Assembly (NCBI GenBank): GCA_035325995.1 | Contig: DAOKYU010000001.1 | Coordinates: 1-64,000 of the forward strand | Direction of reading: 5' to 3' | Length of the DNA: 64,000 bases | DNA from: Thermodesulfobacteriota bacterium | GTDB lineage: Bacteria; Desulfobacterota_D; UBA1144; Nemesobacterales; UBA2774 | Part shown: positions 50,638 through 59,139 of the stretch, in pieces | How positions within the stretch are numbered: position 1 is the stretch's first letter | Layout of the letters: each line of letters begins with the position of its first letter | Made by a program: the position numbers and the translations under genes | Notes under the pieces: generated by a model | What the model saw: the letters and a program-made list of their open reading frames with translations, nothing else | Database searches by the model: none | Told to the model about the DNA's origin: nothing

Positions 50638-52281
50638 ATGTCGCGCCCACAAGGGCAAGAAACCGAGAGGACCCCGGTGGAAACACGAAGCAACTCGACA
50701 CCCGACAGCCCGGCATCCGGATCGGGCGCTGAGCCGACGCCGCTTTCAGCGGACGGTCTGGTGCTCGTTCCTCTGGCAGCCGCCGCGGCCTTGGACCCGT
50801 CCGTGTTCAGCAAGGTCAACGCCTCCGAAGCGATCCCGGCTTCCTGGGAGGACCGGGCGCGCAAGGCCTGGGAGTACTACCTCGAAGAACCGCTGGTGAA
50901 GAACTGCGTCAACTCCTGGCGCACCTTCGCCGTGGGCGAAGAAATCAAGATCGCGGGCGATGACGAGAAGGTGAAATGGGAGGCCGTGGATGTCGCCGAC
51001 CGCCTGAGCGTCTCCGAGTTCGTTAAGGACATGATTCTCCAGCTTCTGGTCAAGGGCGACGCCGTCGGATTCAAACGCTACACCAAGGACGGCAAGGACT
51101 TGGAGGAACTGGTCTGCGTCAACCCGGTGTCGGTCAGGGTCAAGTACGCCCAAGGGCGGCTCGTCGAAGCCCGGCAGACGCCGGAAGACAATCCCGCCGC
51201 GGACGAGGGACTGGACCTTCCCGTGGAGCAGGTGCTCCATCTCAAGTGGGACGCGCCGGCCTTCTCGCCACGGGGCAACTCGCTCGTCCTTCCCGCGTTC
51301 CAGTCCATCGAACTCCTCCGCGACTACCGCCGGGCCGAACAGGCCATCGCCAAGCGCTGGGCCACGCCATTCAGGCTTCTCAAAGTCGGTGGCGCGTTCG
51401 GCCAGAAGATGGTCATGCCCGACCAGAAGATGCTCGAACAGGTCCGGGACATGGTCAACAAGATGGACCTCAAGAGCGGCTTGGTCGTCCCTTTCTACGT
51501 CACGGTCGAGACCCACGGCACCGAGGGGCAGGTCCTCAACGTCGAGGACAAGGTCAAGGAGGTGAAGGAGGACATCGTCGTGGCGCTAGGCCTCTCGCGG
51601 TCGCTGGTGACCGGGGACGGCCCGAACTTCGCCACGGCCTCGGTGAGCCTCCAGAAGATGCTGGTGATGATCCGGGAGATCAAGCAGGCCGCCCGGAGCA
51701 TCCTGAACTGGATATTCAACGACTGGCTGGAGCTCAAAGGCTGGGAAGACAAGACGCTCCAGTTCCTGTTCAACGACCTCGATCCCTCGGACGCGGTCGA
51801 TTTCAAGCGCCTGCTCATCGAGCTCTACGACCGCAAGCTCATCAGCCGTTCGAGCCTGCAACTGAAGATGGACCTCGACCCTGACATCGAGGCGGCCAAC
51901 CGGGAGACCGAGAAGCGCTCGGTGGACATGCTCGACGAAAAGCAGATCAAGCCCATCGTCGATATGGTGACCGCCGGAATCATGGGCGTCGAGACGGCCC
52001 AGGAGATGCTCGGCCTCGACCCGGCGAAGAACCCGACGGGAAGTCGCGCCGAGGCATCGTGGGCCGGGCCGTTCGCCCGCGCAAGCATCGCCGCCGTCTG
52101 TGATGACTGTGTGCATTTCGACGGTGATCTCAACCACTGCCGGGTCCAACGAAACGAAACCACCTTCGACACCCCGGTCTGCCGCTTCTTCGACCCGAAA
52201 ACCGCCGCGATGGAACGCGGCTCCGACCGGGAGAAGGAACCTACGTCCCGGCAGGCAGCATGCCGGGAGTGCGGGGGATGA
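50638..52281 (+). CDS. Portal protein
   Basis: The 547-residue protein fits a phage portal: ARKAWEYYLEEPLVKNCVNSW (~79-99), RYTKDGKDLEELVCVNP, SFQSIELLRDYRRAEQAI-like helices and KEDIVVALGLSRSLVTG (~309). It forms the dodecameric DNA gateway of the prohead. The C-terminus has a cysteine-rich tail (CDDCVHFDGDLNHC ... CRFF ... CRECGG), which looks like a zinc finger and is unusual. A GTG at 50677 has a better ribosome binding site (GAGAGG) and may be the true start. The head gene overlaps its stop. Confidence 0.85.
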   Translation: MSRPQGQETERTPVETRSNSTPDSPASGSGAEPTPLSADGLVLVPLAAAAALDPSVFSKVNASEAIPASWEDRARKAWEYYLEEPLVKNCVNSWRTFAVGEEIKIAGDDEKVKWEAVDVADRLSVSEFVKDMILQLLVKGDAVGFKRYTKDGKDLEELVCVNPVSVRVKYAQGRLVEARQTPEDNPAADEGLDLPVEQVLHLKWDAPAFSPRGNSLVLPAFQSIELLRDYRRAEQAIAKRWATPFRLLKVGGAFGQKMVMPDQKMLEQVRDMVNKMDLKSGLVVPFYVTVETHGTEGQVLNVEDKVKEVKEDIVVALGLSRSLVTGDGPNFATASVSLQKMLVMIREIKQAARSILNWIFNDWLELKGWEDKTLQFLFNDLDPSDAVDFKRLLIELYDRKLISRSSLQLKMDLDPDIEAANRETEKRSVDMLDEKQIKPIVDMVTAGIMGVETAQEMLGLDPAKNPTGSRAEASWAGPFARASIAAVCDDCVHFDGDLNHCRVQRNETTFDTPVCRFFDPKTAAMERGSDREKEPTSRQAACRECGG

Positions 52282-53858
52282 TCGGTGCGCTCGCGGCCAA
52301 ACGTCCCCTCTCCCAAGCCGAGGCCATTCGCCTGGCCACGGAGAAGAGTGTCCGCGCACGCAATCTCTATACGGAGCAAACGGTCGCCGAGCTGACCGCG
52401 ATGCTCGCCGCCGCCGAAGAGGAGGTGCGCCGCGCCATCCTCCGCTACAAGAGCCTCGGTTCCCTTCCCGATAACAAACTCGCTGCTCTCGAAGGCCTCA
52501 AGAAACTGCAAGCCGACATCCAGGAGACCACGAGCCGGCTGCACCGGGAGCAGACGCTGCTTTTCCGGAAGACGGCCAAGACATCCTTCCGCCAGGGCGT
52601 CTACCGCGGCATCGACGAATTCGCCGCGGCCCAGCTTCCCTTCTATCGTGACCTGACCCCGGAGGGCATCGACAAGCTCGCCGCCCGAGTGTTCACCCTG
52701 GTGGACACCGATGCCCTCGATTTCATGACCAACTACAACTTGGTCCTGGCCGGCGACGTCAACCGCGAGCTGGCCGACGGCATCAAACGGGTCGTGATGG
52801 GCGGCGTCGTCACCGGCAAGGGCGTGGAGGACATCGTCCGCGACCTCGGGCGCGTGGTGAAGAACCCTGAGTCCTTCCGCTACGCCGGTTCCAAGGTGTT
52901 CACCAAAGCGCAGTATCGCATGGAGGTGATAGCCCGCACGGAGGTCCTGCGCGCCCATAACCAGGGGCGACTCAAGTTCCACGACCGGGTCGGAGTTCGG
53001 AAGCTCGAATGGATGACCATGGAGGACGAGCGGGTTTGCCCCGTCTGCGGGCCGCTGGACGGCAAGGTGTTCGACACGAACCGCTTTCCCCAGCAACCGG
53101 CCCATCCCAACTGCCGCTGCACAAGCGTGGTCGCTTGGCCCCTGGTGATCTGCGGAGGAGAGCTGGGGGCGAAAGCCGCGGCTGAACCCGCCGCGTGCAT
53201 CATCCCGCCCCAGGCCATCGAAGAGCAGGCGAAGGCCAAGGCGGCGGAAGACGCGAAGCTCAAGGCAGCCTTCGAAGGCGGACAGATCGCCGACCTGAAC
53301 ACTCTAAGCGTGAAGCAACTCCAGACCCTGGCCAAGCAGAACGGCGTCTCCATCGCCCGGACCAAAGCCGACTTCATCCATCTGCTCGACGCGGCGGAGC
53401 CGGGCGTGGACCACTCCACCCTCTCCGGAGCCGCCCTCGACGCCAAGCTCAAACAACACAAGATCGGCCTGCTCCGCACCAAGGACGACCTGATTCAACT
53501 CCTGGCGCAGAAACAGGCGTCCCTCAAGCAGGCGCAGCAACTGGCGGACCAGCTCAAGAAGATTCCGCCGAGCAGCGGGCTGCATGACCTCACCGTGGTC
53601 GAACTCCAGGAGATGGCCAAAGCCAAGGGCGTCTCCCTCAACATGACCAAGCAGGACGTGATCGACCTGCTCGACGAGTTGGAACCCGGCGTCGATCACA
53701 AGGCGCTCCAAGGCGCGACCCTGATCGACGCCAAGAAGAAGCACCACATCGGCCCGCTCAAGAACAAGCAGCAGCTTGTCAAGGCGCTGGAAAAGGCGGC
53801 CGGTGAGGAACTGGCGGAAAAGGCCAAGAAGGAACGGCCTAATATTTCAGAATCCTGA
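52278..53858 (+). CDS. Mu F-like head morphogenesis protein with C-terminal repeats
   Basis: The 526-residue protein has the Phage Mu F/SPP1 gp7 domain (EVIARTEVLRAHNQGRLKFHDRVG; then RVCPVCGPLDGKVF and AHPNCRCTSVVAW, ~215-290). A duplicated C-terminal part carries DLNTLSVKQLQTLAKQNGVS and GLHDLTVVELQEMAKAKGVS, each followed by LEPGVDH- or AEPGVDH-type spacers: SAP/HeH-like motifs. The ATG at 52278 overlaps the portal stop (ATGA); 52260 is an alternative. Its last 20 bases overlap the convergent helicase gene. Confidence 0.85.
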   Translation: MIGALAAKRPLSQAEAIRLATEKSVRARNLYTEQTVAELTAMLAAAEEEVRRAILRYKSLGSLPDNKLAALEGLKKLQADIQETTSRLHREQTLLFRKTAKTSFRQGVYRGIDEFAAAQLPFYRDLTPEGIDKLAARVFTLVDTDALDFMTNYNLVLAGDVNRELADGIKRVVMGGVVTGKGVEDIVRDLGRVVKNPESFRYAGSKVFTKAQYRMEVIARTEVLRAHNQGRLKFHDRVGVRKLEWMTMEDERVCPVCGPLDGKVFDTNRFPQQPAHPNCRCTSVVAWPLVICGGELGAKAAAEPAACIIPPQAIEEQAKAKAAEDAKLKAAFEGGQIADLNTLSVKQLQTLAKQNGVSIARTKADFIHLLDAAEPGVDHSTLSGAALDAKLKQHKIGLLRTKDDLIQLLAQKQASLKQAQQLADQLKKIPPSSGLHDLTVVELQEMAKAKGVSLNMTKQDVIDLLDELEPGVDHKALQGATLIDAKKKHHIGPLKNKQQLVKALEKAAGEELAEKAKKERPNISES

Positions 53859-56800
53859 TTCGATTATTCTTGGCCTTGTATTTTTCAATAATTCCCTGCT
53901 CCTCCAGTGCATTGAGACAGCGCATCACTCGGCGCTCAAAAGTTTTGCGAGGATTACCGCGTGTCAATACCCCTACTTCCTTAAGTATGCGAGACGTCAT
54001 GGAATGCAGTGTACATGAATGATTCGGGCACTTCGCTAATGCTGAACGGATAGCTGTTTGTATTTCCTCGTTAGTTATTTCCTCCACTCGGCGTCCTGAT
54101 GGACTGAAGTTGTTATCGGAATCGCCGGATAATATTTCTCCATCGTCGTAATCGTTTTCATCATCGTCAGCAGTATCGCTGTCGAACCCACTGAGATCAT
54201 CATCTTTCAAACCGTCTTCAGTATGCGTATTCCTTTGCCGTGATGCTGAAAAGATGCCCCTTTCCTCCAAAGCTCGCCACAGCCCTGCAAGAGCACCGTC
54301 TTTATTGGAGTAAAAGGCCGATTCCCTGATACGATAAAACTCCCATCCGCAACGTTCAAGTTGCCGTTGGCGTTGCATATCAGCCTCATAACGCTCAGCG
54401 CCGTGCCAATAGTCTCCATCACACTCGACAGCCAGCCGCGCCTGCCCGCCCTCGACTACGAGATCAATACTCTTTCCCGCAACTTCATACTGTGGAAGCA
54501 CAGTAAAATCACTGCGAAGAAGCTCCAAGGCAACGTCGACCTCGAACCAGCTTTCGAATGGCGCGGGAGGATTCACTACGCGCCGATTATCATACGAAGC
54601 TCTCCGCTCCAGCTCGTTCCGGTCGATACCGGCAATCTGTAGTGGCCTTGTGTTCTCGAAAAATTCGAGCAACCGCCGCCGTAAGTCATGCACACTAAGA
54701 TCATCACAGGTAACCGAATGGAAAAGAATCATTTGATCGCGGGCCCGACTGGCCGCGACATTGAAGCGGCGCTCGTCCGCTGGTTTCGTCAGAGGACCAA
54801 TTCTTTCGTTGCTGGCCGCTACAAGCGACAAGATCATGATGTCCCGCTCGTCGCCCTGGAAGCTGTAGGGATTGCCGCAGACCAAGCGTCGTCGTTCCAT
54901 TTCCTCAGCCCCCAATTGTTCGAATAGTTGGTTTTCGATCAAGGCCGCTTGCGCTTCGCCTTGAAGAACTACTACGCCCATCGTCTTGCCGTCGTACCGG
55001 TTGTCGCCGCACATCTCGACAACCCTTTGGACGATGGCTTCGGCTTCCGGTCGATTGATTATTCGGTTATTTGAACCTTCGCGATACCCGCCGTTCACAA
55101 AAACATGCTCTAGCGGCGGTAACCGGTTAGGGCCGTACTGCCTCAATGGAATCAGCGGCGTATCCGAATAGCACAGGCTGTTGCTGAAGCGAATGATCTC
55201 CGGCATACAGCGGAAATGTTCCCGCAGCGTGATACGTCTGGTTCCATACCGAAGTTTCCCGTGATCGAATAGGCTGCTTTCAATATCGAACGACGACCTG
55301 AATTGAAAATCGTGAAGAAACTCTTCCATCAAACGATGAACCGCATCGCGTGGTAAACCCACGGCATCCGGACTGATCTGTTTGTCGTCTCCAACGATCA
55401 GTATTTTTTTACCGAGATAGAACAAGGGAAGCGCTTCGACGCCGCATTGCGAAGCCTCATCAACGATAATCACATCGAACATGCCCGGTGCCGGATCAAC
55501 CGTGTCCCAGACGCGATGGAGTGGCATTACCCATGCCGGAACCGCCTCACGGCATTTATTGAGGTGTTCTTGAGCCTCGCGCCGGTGGCGCGGCGCATGC
55601 TTACCCGTTCCCTTGCCAAGCCTCCGCATGGATTGTTGCCAAGCTTCCATGTGTCGGCGATGGTCTTCCTTGAGCCGCGAGAAACAGAACGACCAGGCGT
55701 GGATGGCGGCAAGCTTCGCGATAATGCTGTTTATCTCGTCCTCGATTTGTTTGGCGCGCTTGGCAAGTGCCGAAACGTCTTCCTGCCGGATGTAATCCTC
55801 GATCCAGTACCTCGCCTGCGCCCAATGCCAGGCATCGCCAATACGCTGGATTCGCTCATCCCAATAGGACTCGTTGTAGGTTTGTTCCAAGGATTTCGTT
55901 AACTGAGGGAGCAAAAGACGCAACTTCGAGAGAGATTCGTCCATCTCTTGAAGACTCTGGCGCTGCTTTTCCAAATCCAGCATCGTGTTCGCACGTAGTG
56001 CGAACTTCTCAAAGTCGCGGCTGCGAATTGCAGTCAGCAGATCGTTTGTCACGGGATGCACATCGTCCTTGACGGCCATACGGGAAATTTGAGCCTCAAT
56101 ATCTTGGATTGCCTTGGTGGCAAGCCGCTTACGAATACGGGCCGATGCAAGGCGACACGAGAAGACAATCCTTTCAATTTGGGATTCGTCGGCCCATAGG
56201 GGCTCGCCCATGTCTGGGCACTGGCTTGTCGCTTCCCGGCACTTGGCTATGATATCTTCGAGCGCCAACGCGTTTTCGAGCGCATCGTACAACACCTTGA
56301 GGGCGGTCAGTTGAAGAGCATGCGGCCCTTCAACCTTTTCACTACGCCCTTTCCAGAAACCCCATGCCTTTTCGCATTCAATACGGACGTGTAGCGCATC
56401 GGCAAGACTTGAGAAATGCTCGACGGTGGAGCATGGGCGTCCGCCAATCTTCACGGTCTTGATAACGTATAATCGCTCTTTCACCGGTTTGGACCGAAAC
56501 AACCACCACCCCAGTTTCCCGCCATTCTCCATGTGCTCTTTCAGTTTATATGCGTCTTCATACAACGATCTGATATCTGTAGTGTCCGGGAATTCGATTC
56601 GCGTCTCGTCGGCGGACGCAACGATTTTTTCAATCGAGGTAATAACGTTCCGCGTAACACGCAAGAGTTCATGCCACAGGGACGAGTTTCCGCATAGAAT
56701 ATCGCGCAAGGCGTCGCTCATCCATGAATGTGGCATTGCGAGAAGTCTTCTTCGAGTGTCCCGAAAAAATGAGAACGTCTTAAGAATTGACTCAATGCTC

Positions 56801-58692
56801 GAAGGATTGCTCCTTGCCAGCAGATCGGCTAACCGATCGTCGACCCCACGCGATGCGTTCTGCTCTTCTTCGATTGCGCTTGCCTCATTCCTCACGAGTT
56901 CGGCAAATCGCTCTGGGGATGGCAACGTCTCAGGCTCAGGCCATGCAAGGTCCAATTCCTGGCGCTTCTCTGGTGTGAATTGGCACAACGCTTCAAGAAC
57001 GCTTTGCAGATCGTTTGCGGTTATTGGACATATCTTGTCTAAAGGAACGGTATCCGTAAACCATTCGTAATCGGCTCGATTCTGGTTCACGACCTCAGCG
57101 ATTCTGGCCGCCGTCCCACGATAGGCTCCCTCCGCGATGGACTGGGTATGCGTTTCGGACTCCCGGATGTCACGGAGCCGCCGGTTGACCTCCTCCTTCT
57201 TCTCACGGAGTTTCCGCAAGCGTTCCTCAAGTTCCGTGCGCTCTTGCTCGGCGTGGTCCTCGTTGCATTCCTCATTCTTGCGAAGAATGCCGCTAACACT
57301 GGATTCGAGAGAGCGGCGTTCCTCAAGTCCGCTGCCAAGAAGATTGATACATAGTGGCCGCAACTCATCAGGTATAAGTCCTTCAAGAACCTGAAGGGCA
57401 CGCGGCGTTTTCGCCGTGATGAGCGTTCGCTGTCCCGTGGCAAGCAGATGGCAAATCAGATTGGCAATGGTATGTGATTTTCCGGTGCCCGGCGGCCCTT
57501 GCACGAGTACGCCGCTTGCAGTTCGAATCTTGTCAACAATGCGGCGCTGCTCATCGTTCGATGGTTTGGGGAAAAAGATTTCACCATCGAATGCAGCGTT
57601 TGCCTCTTCCGGCCCATTTGGCAATTCGAGGCCGTCCTTCGGACGGATTTCCGCGAGGTCCGCGAATTCGCCGGGGATGTCTTCGCCGTGCTCGATTTGT
57701 TCCTTGATCCGTTTTAAGGTTTCGGTAAGACCTTTAGCGGAACGCTTTCGCAGGATCAAAGCTGGAGCATATTCCACTATGGGCTTCGCCGAGGCGCGGA
57801 CGTTTTTCGCTTCCAGCGAGCTGTCATAATCGCCTTGTGAGCTGATCGAATGCACCAAGGCTTGAAGGACGCCTTCGACACAGCCTTTTTCCCAAGGATC
57901 GTCTTGGGCTGCAGCCAGTGCCCCCTTCGCAGTCTCCTCAGCGCGTGCCGGTTGTTCCTCGATATCCAGCATATCCAGTTCGGGGCGCAGCTTGGCACCC
58001 TCTGTGTGGGGACGGACGGTGAATTTCCCCAAGCGGGCCTCAAACTCCAGAATGGCGTCGGCTACAACCAAATGACGCCGGACGCGCTGCCCGTTGGGCG
58101 TCTGCCATGTCAGCAACCCCATACCGAGCACCAATTCGTATTCCTCGCCGAGCCGAAGTTGCTCCTGATGAATGGCAAAGAGAGCGGAATAGACCTTGTG
58201 TACTTTCTCCCATGAATTGTGTTCTTCCGTCCACGGCAGCCATTTGTCTTCGACATACCGATCCCATGCCTGTTGAATCTCGGGATGCTCTTCAAGATGT
58301 TCGGTGTGCGGGATGGTTTTTGGCTGGTCCGAATCCTCGCGCCAGTCGAGGTTTGGGATTTGCCGGGTAATCTCTGTGAGGAGTTCGGGCAGGTCGTTCT
58401 TGTTTCGGAGCGATGGAAGGCTCACCCAATCCTTGCACTGAGCGGGAACCACGGGCAATTCCGGCTCCCGCCGATTCTGTACTTCCAGCCATTCATCCGG
58501 CTCGTGTTCCTCTTCACGTCCCCATGCCTGCGTGAAGCAATCGCGCTCATGCGGAAGATCCGATATCCAAAGTACTTTCTCGTAGTCGGCAATGTCGCGG
58601 ATCAACTTCGTGCGCAATGACGCCAATCGAAGCAGATAATCGACCAATCGAACGGCTTTTTCATTCGAGCTTTGAGCTGAGGAGGGGTTCAT
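53839..58692 (-). CDS. Giant SF1 helicase with C-terminal Vsr-like nuclease (defence-like cargo)
   Basis: The 1617-residue protein has Walker A VLVQGPPGTGKSHTIANLI (~396), a long coiled insert, Walker B DVIIVDEASQCGVEALP (~1076), GDDKQISP (~1097) and the late UPF1-like motifs GDERDIMILS and RRFNVAASRARDQ. Residues ~1380-1470 form a Vsr/MTES_1575 nuclease (KSIDLVVEGG, AVECDGDYWHG). An acidic linker and a winged helix end it. The order helicase-Vsr-C-terminal domain resembles the single-gene Hhe-type defence protein. Its coding sequence is visibly AT-richer than the flanking head genes. Confidence 0.88.
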   Translation of the reverse strand: MNPSSAQSSNEKAVRLVDYLLRLASLRTKLIRDIADYEKVLWISDLPHERDCFTQAWGREEEHEPDEWLEVQNRREPELPVVPAQCKDWVSLPSLRNKNDLPELLTEITRQIPNLDWREDSDQPKTIPHTEHLEEHPEIQQAWDRYVEDKWLPWTEEHNSWEKVHKVYSALFAIHQEQLRLGEEYELVLGMGLLTWQTPNGQRVRRHLVVADAILEFEARLGKFTVRPHTEGAKLRPELDMLDIEEQPARAEETAKGALAAAQDDPWEKGCVEGVLQALVHSISSQGDYDSSLEAKNVRASAKPIVEYAPALILRKRSAKGLTETLKRIKEQIEHGEDIPGEFADLAEIRPKDGLELPNGPEEANAAFDGEIFFPKPSNDEQRRIVDKIRTASGVLVQGPPGTGKSHTIANLICHLLATGQRTLITAKTPRALQVLEGLIPDELRPLCINLLGSGLEERRSLESSVSGILRKNEECNEDHAEQERTELEERLRKLREKKEEVNRRLRDIRESETHTQSIAEGAYRGTAARIAEVVNQNRADYEWFTDTVPLDKICPITANDLQSVLEALCQFTPEKRQELDLAWPEPETLPSPERFAELVRNEASAIEEEQNASRGVDDRLADLLARSNPSSIESILKTFSFFRDTRRRLLAMPHSWMSDALRDILCGNSSLWHELLRVTRNVITSIEKIVASADETRIEFPDTTDIRSLYEDAYKLKEHMENGGKLGWWLFRSKPVKERLYVIKTVKIGGRPCSTVEHFSSLADALHVRIECEKAWGFWKGRSEKVEGPHALQLTALKVLYDALENALALEDIIAKCREATSQCPDMGEPLWADESQIERIVFSCRLASARIRKRLATKAIQDIEAQISRMAVKDDVHPVTNDLLTAIRSRDFEKFALRANTMLDLEKQRQSLQEMDESLSKLRLLLPQLTKSLEQTYNESYWDERIQRIGDAWHWAQARYWIEDYIRQEDVSALAKRAKQIEDEINSIIAKLAAIHAWSFCFSRLKEDHRRHMEAWQQSMRRLGKGTGKHAPRHRREAQEHLNKCREAVPAWVMPLHRVWDTVDPAPGMFDVIIVDEASQCGVEALPLFYLGKKILIVGDDKQISPDAVGLPRDAVHRLMEEFLHDFQFRSSFDIESSLFDHGKLRYGTRRITLREHFRCMPEIIRFSNSLCYSDTPLIPLRQYGPNRLPPLEHVFVNGGYREGSNNRIINRPEAEAIVQRVVEMCGDNRYDGKTMGVVVLQGEAQAALIENQLFEQLGAEEMERRRLVCGNPYSFQGDERDIMILSLVAASNERIGPLTKPADERRFNVAASRARDQMILFHSVTCDDLSVHDLRRRLLEFFENTRPLQIAGIDRNELERRASYDNRRVVNPPAPFESWFEVDVALELLRSDFTVLPQYEVAGKSIDLVVEGGQARLAVECDGDYWHGAERYEADMQRQRQLERCGWEFYRIRESAFYSNKDGALAGLWRALEERGIFSASRQRNTHTEDGLKDDDLSGFDSDTADDDENDYDDGEILSGDSDNNFSPSGRRVEEITNEEIQTAIRSALAKCPNHSCTLHSMTSRILKEVGVLTRGNPRKTFERRVMRCLNALEEQGIIEKYKAKNNRIRILKY

Positions 58693-58895
58693 TCCGTTCC
58701 TCCGGTTTGCTCCTTATCCGCCGCTGGCCTCTGACTCTTCATCCATTGGTCGATTTCCTCCCGGTCGAAGCGCCATTGGTTGCCGACCTTGGATGCCGGG
58801 ATGTCCCCCTCCTGCGCCATGCGGTAAAGCTTGGTCCGGCCCATCTTCAGGTATTCGGCCAGTTCTTCTATTGTCAACCACTTTGTTCGGTCCAT
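58689..58895 (-). CDS. Excisionase-type HTH protein coupled to the helicase-nuclease
   Basis: The 68-residue protein (MDRTKWLTIEELAEYLKMGR) has the MerR/excisionase-like HTH_17 fold with GDIPASKVGNQWRFDREEIDQWM. AGAGG six bases before the ATG at 58895 sets the start; frames open further upstream lack a site. Its TGA overlaps the helicase ATG (ATGA), so it is the first gene of a two-gene operon. It may regulate the operon. Confidence 0.75.
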   Translation of the reverse strand: MDRTKWLTIEELAEYLKMGRTKLYRMAQEGDIPASKVGNQWRFDREEIDQWMKSQRPAADKEQTGGTE

Positions 58896-58942
58896 CTGCA
58901 TCCTCTGCTCATGGTCGCGTCTTTGCCATGAAACGATAATGA

Positions 58943-58971
58943 ATGATAGCAGCCGGCACATTCCGTGTCAA
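58943..58971 (-). promoter_or_regulatory. Sigma-70 promoter of the helicase-nuclease operon
   Basis: On the minus strand TTGACA (58966-58971), 17 bases, then TATCAT (58943-58948): a near-consensus host promoter. It lies 47 bases before the HTH start and is divergent from phage promoter copy f. Confidence 0.75.
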
Positions 58972-59004
58972 ACCAAAAAGTCGGGCCGCGTCTCCTGATC
59001 CCCC

Positions 59005-59036
59005 TCCGACACTTTCCGACGGTCTCCGGTAGGTAT
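59005..59036 (+). promoter_or_regulatory. Phage two-part promoter motif, copy f (head genes)
   Basis: TCCGACA (59005-59011), 13 bases, then TCCGGTAGGTAT (59025-59036). It lies 103 bases before the fusion gene that opens the protease-scaffold-capsid unit. A CGGGG/CCCCG hairpin lies in the leader (about 59065-59078). Confidence 0.72.
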
Positions 59037-59139
59037 CCAAGCGACAGGGCTCTCGGCCTGATTTCGGGGTTCACCCCGGGCACGGACCGACCGCCCACCG
59101 GCATCAACCGGATTTGTCGCGACATGACCGGAGAACCGA

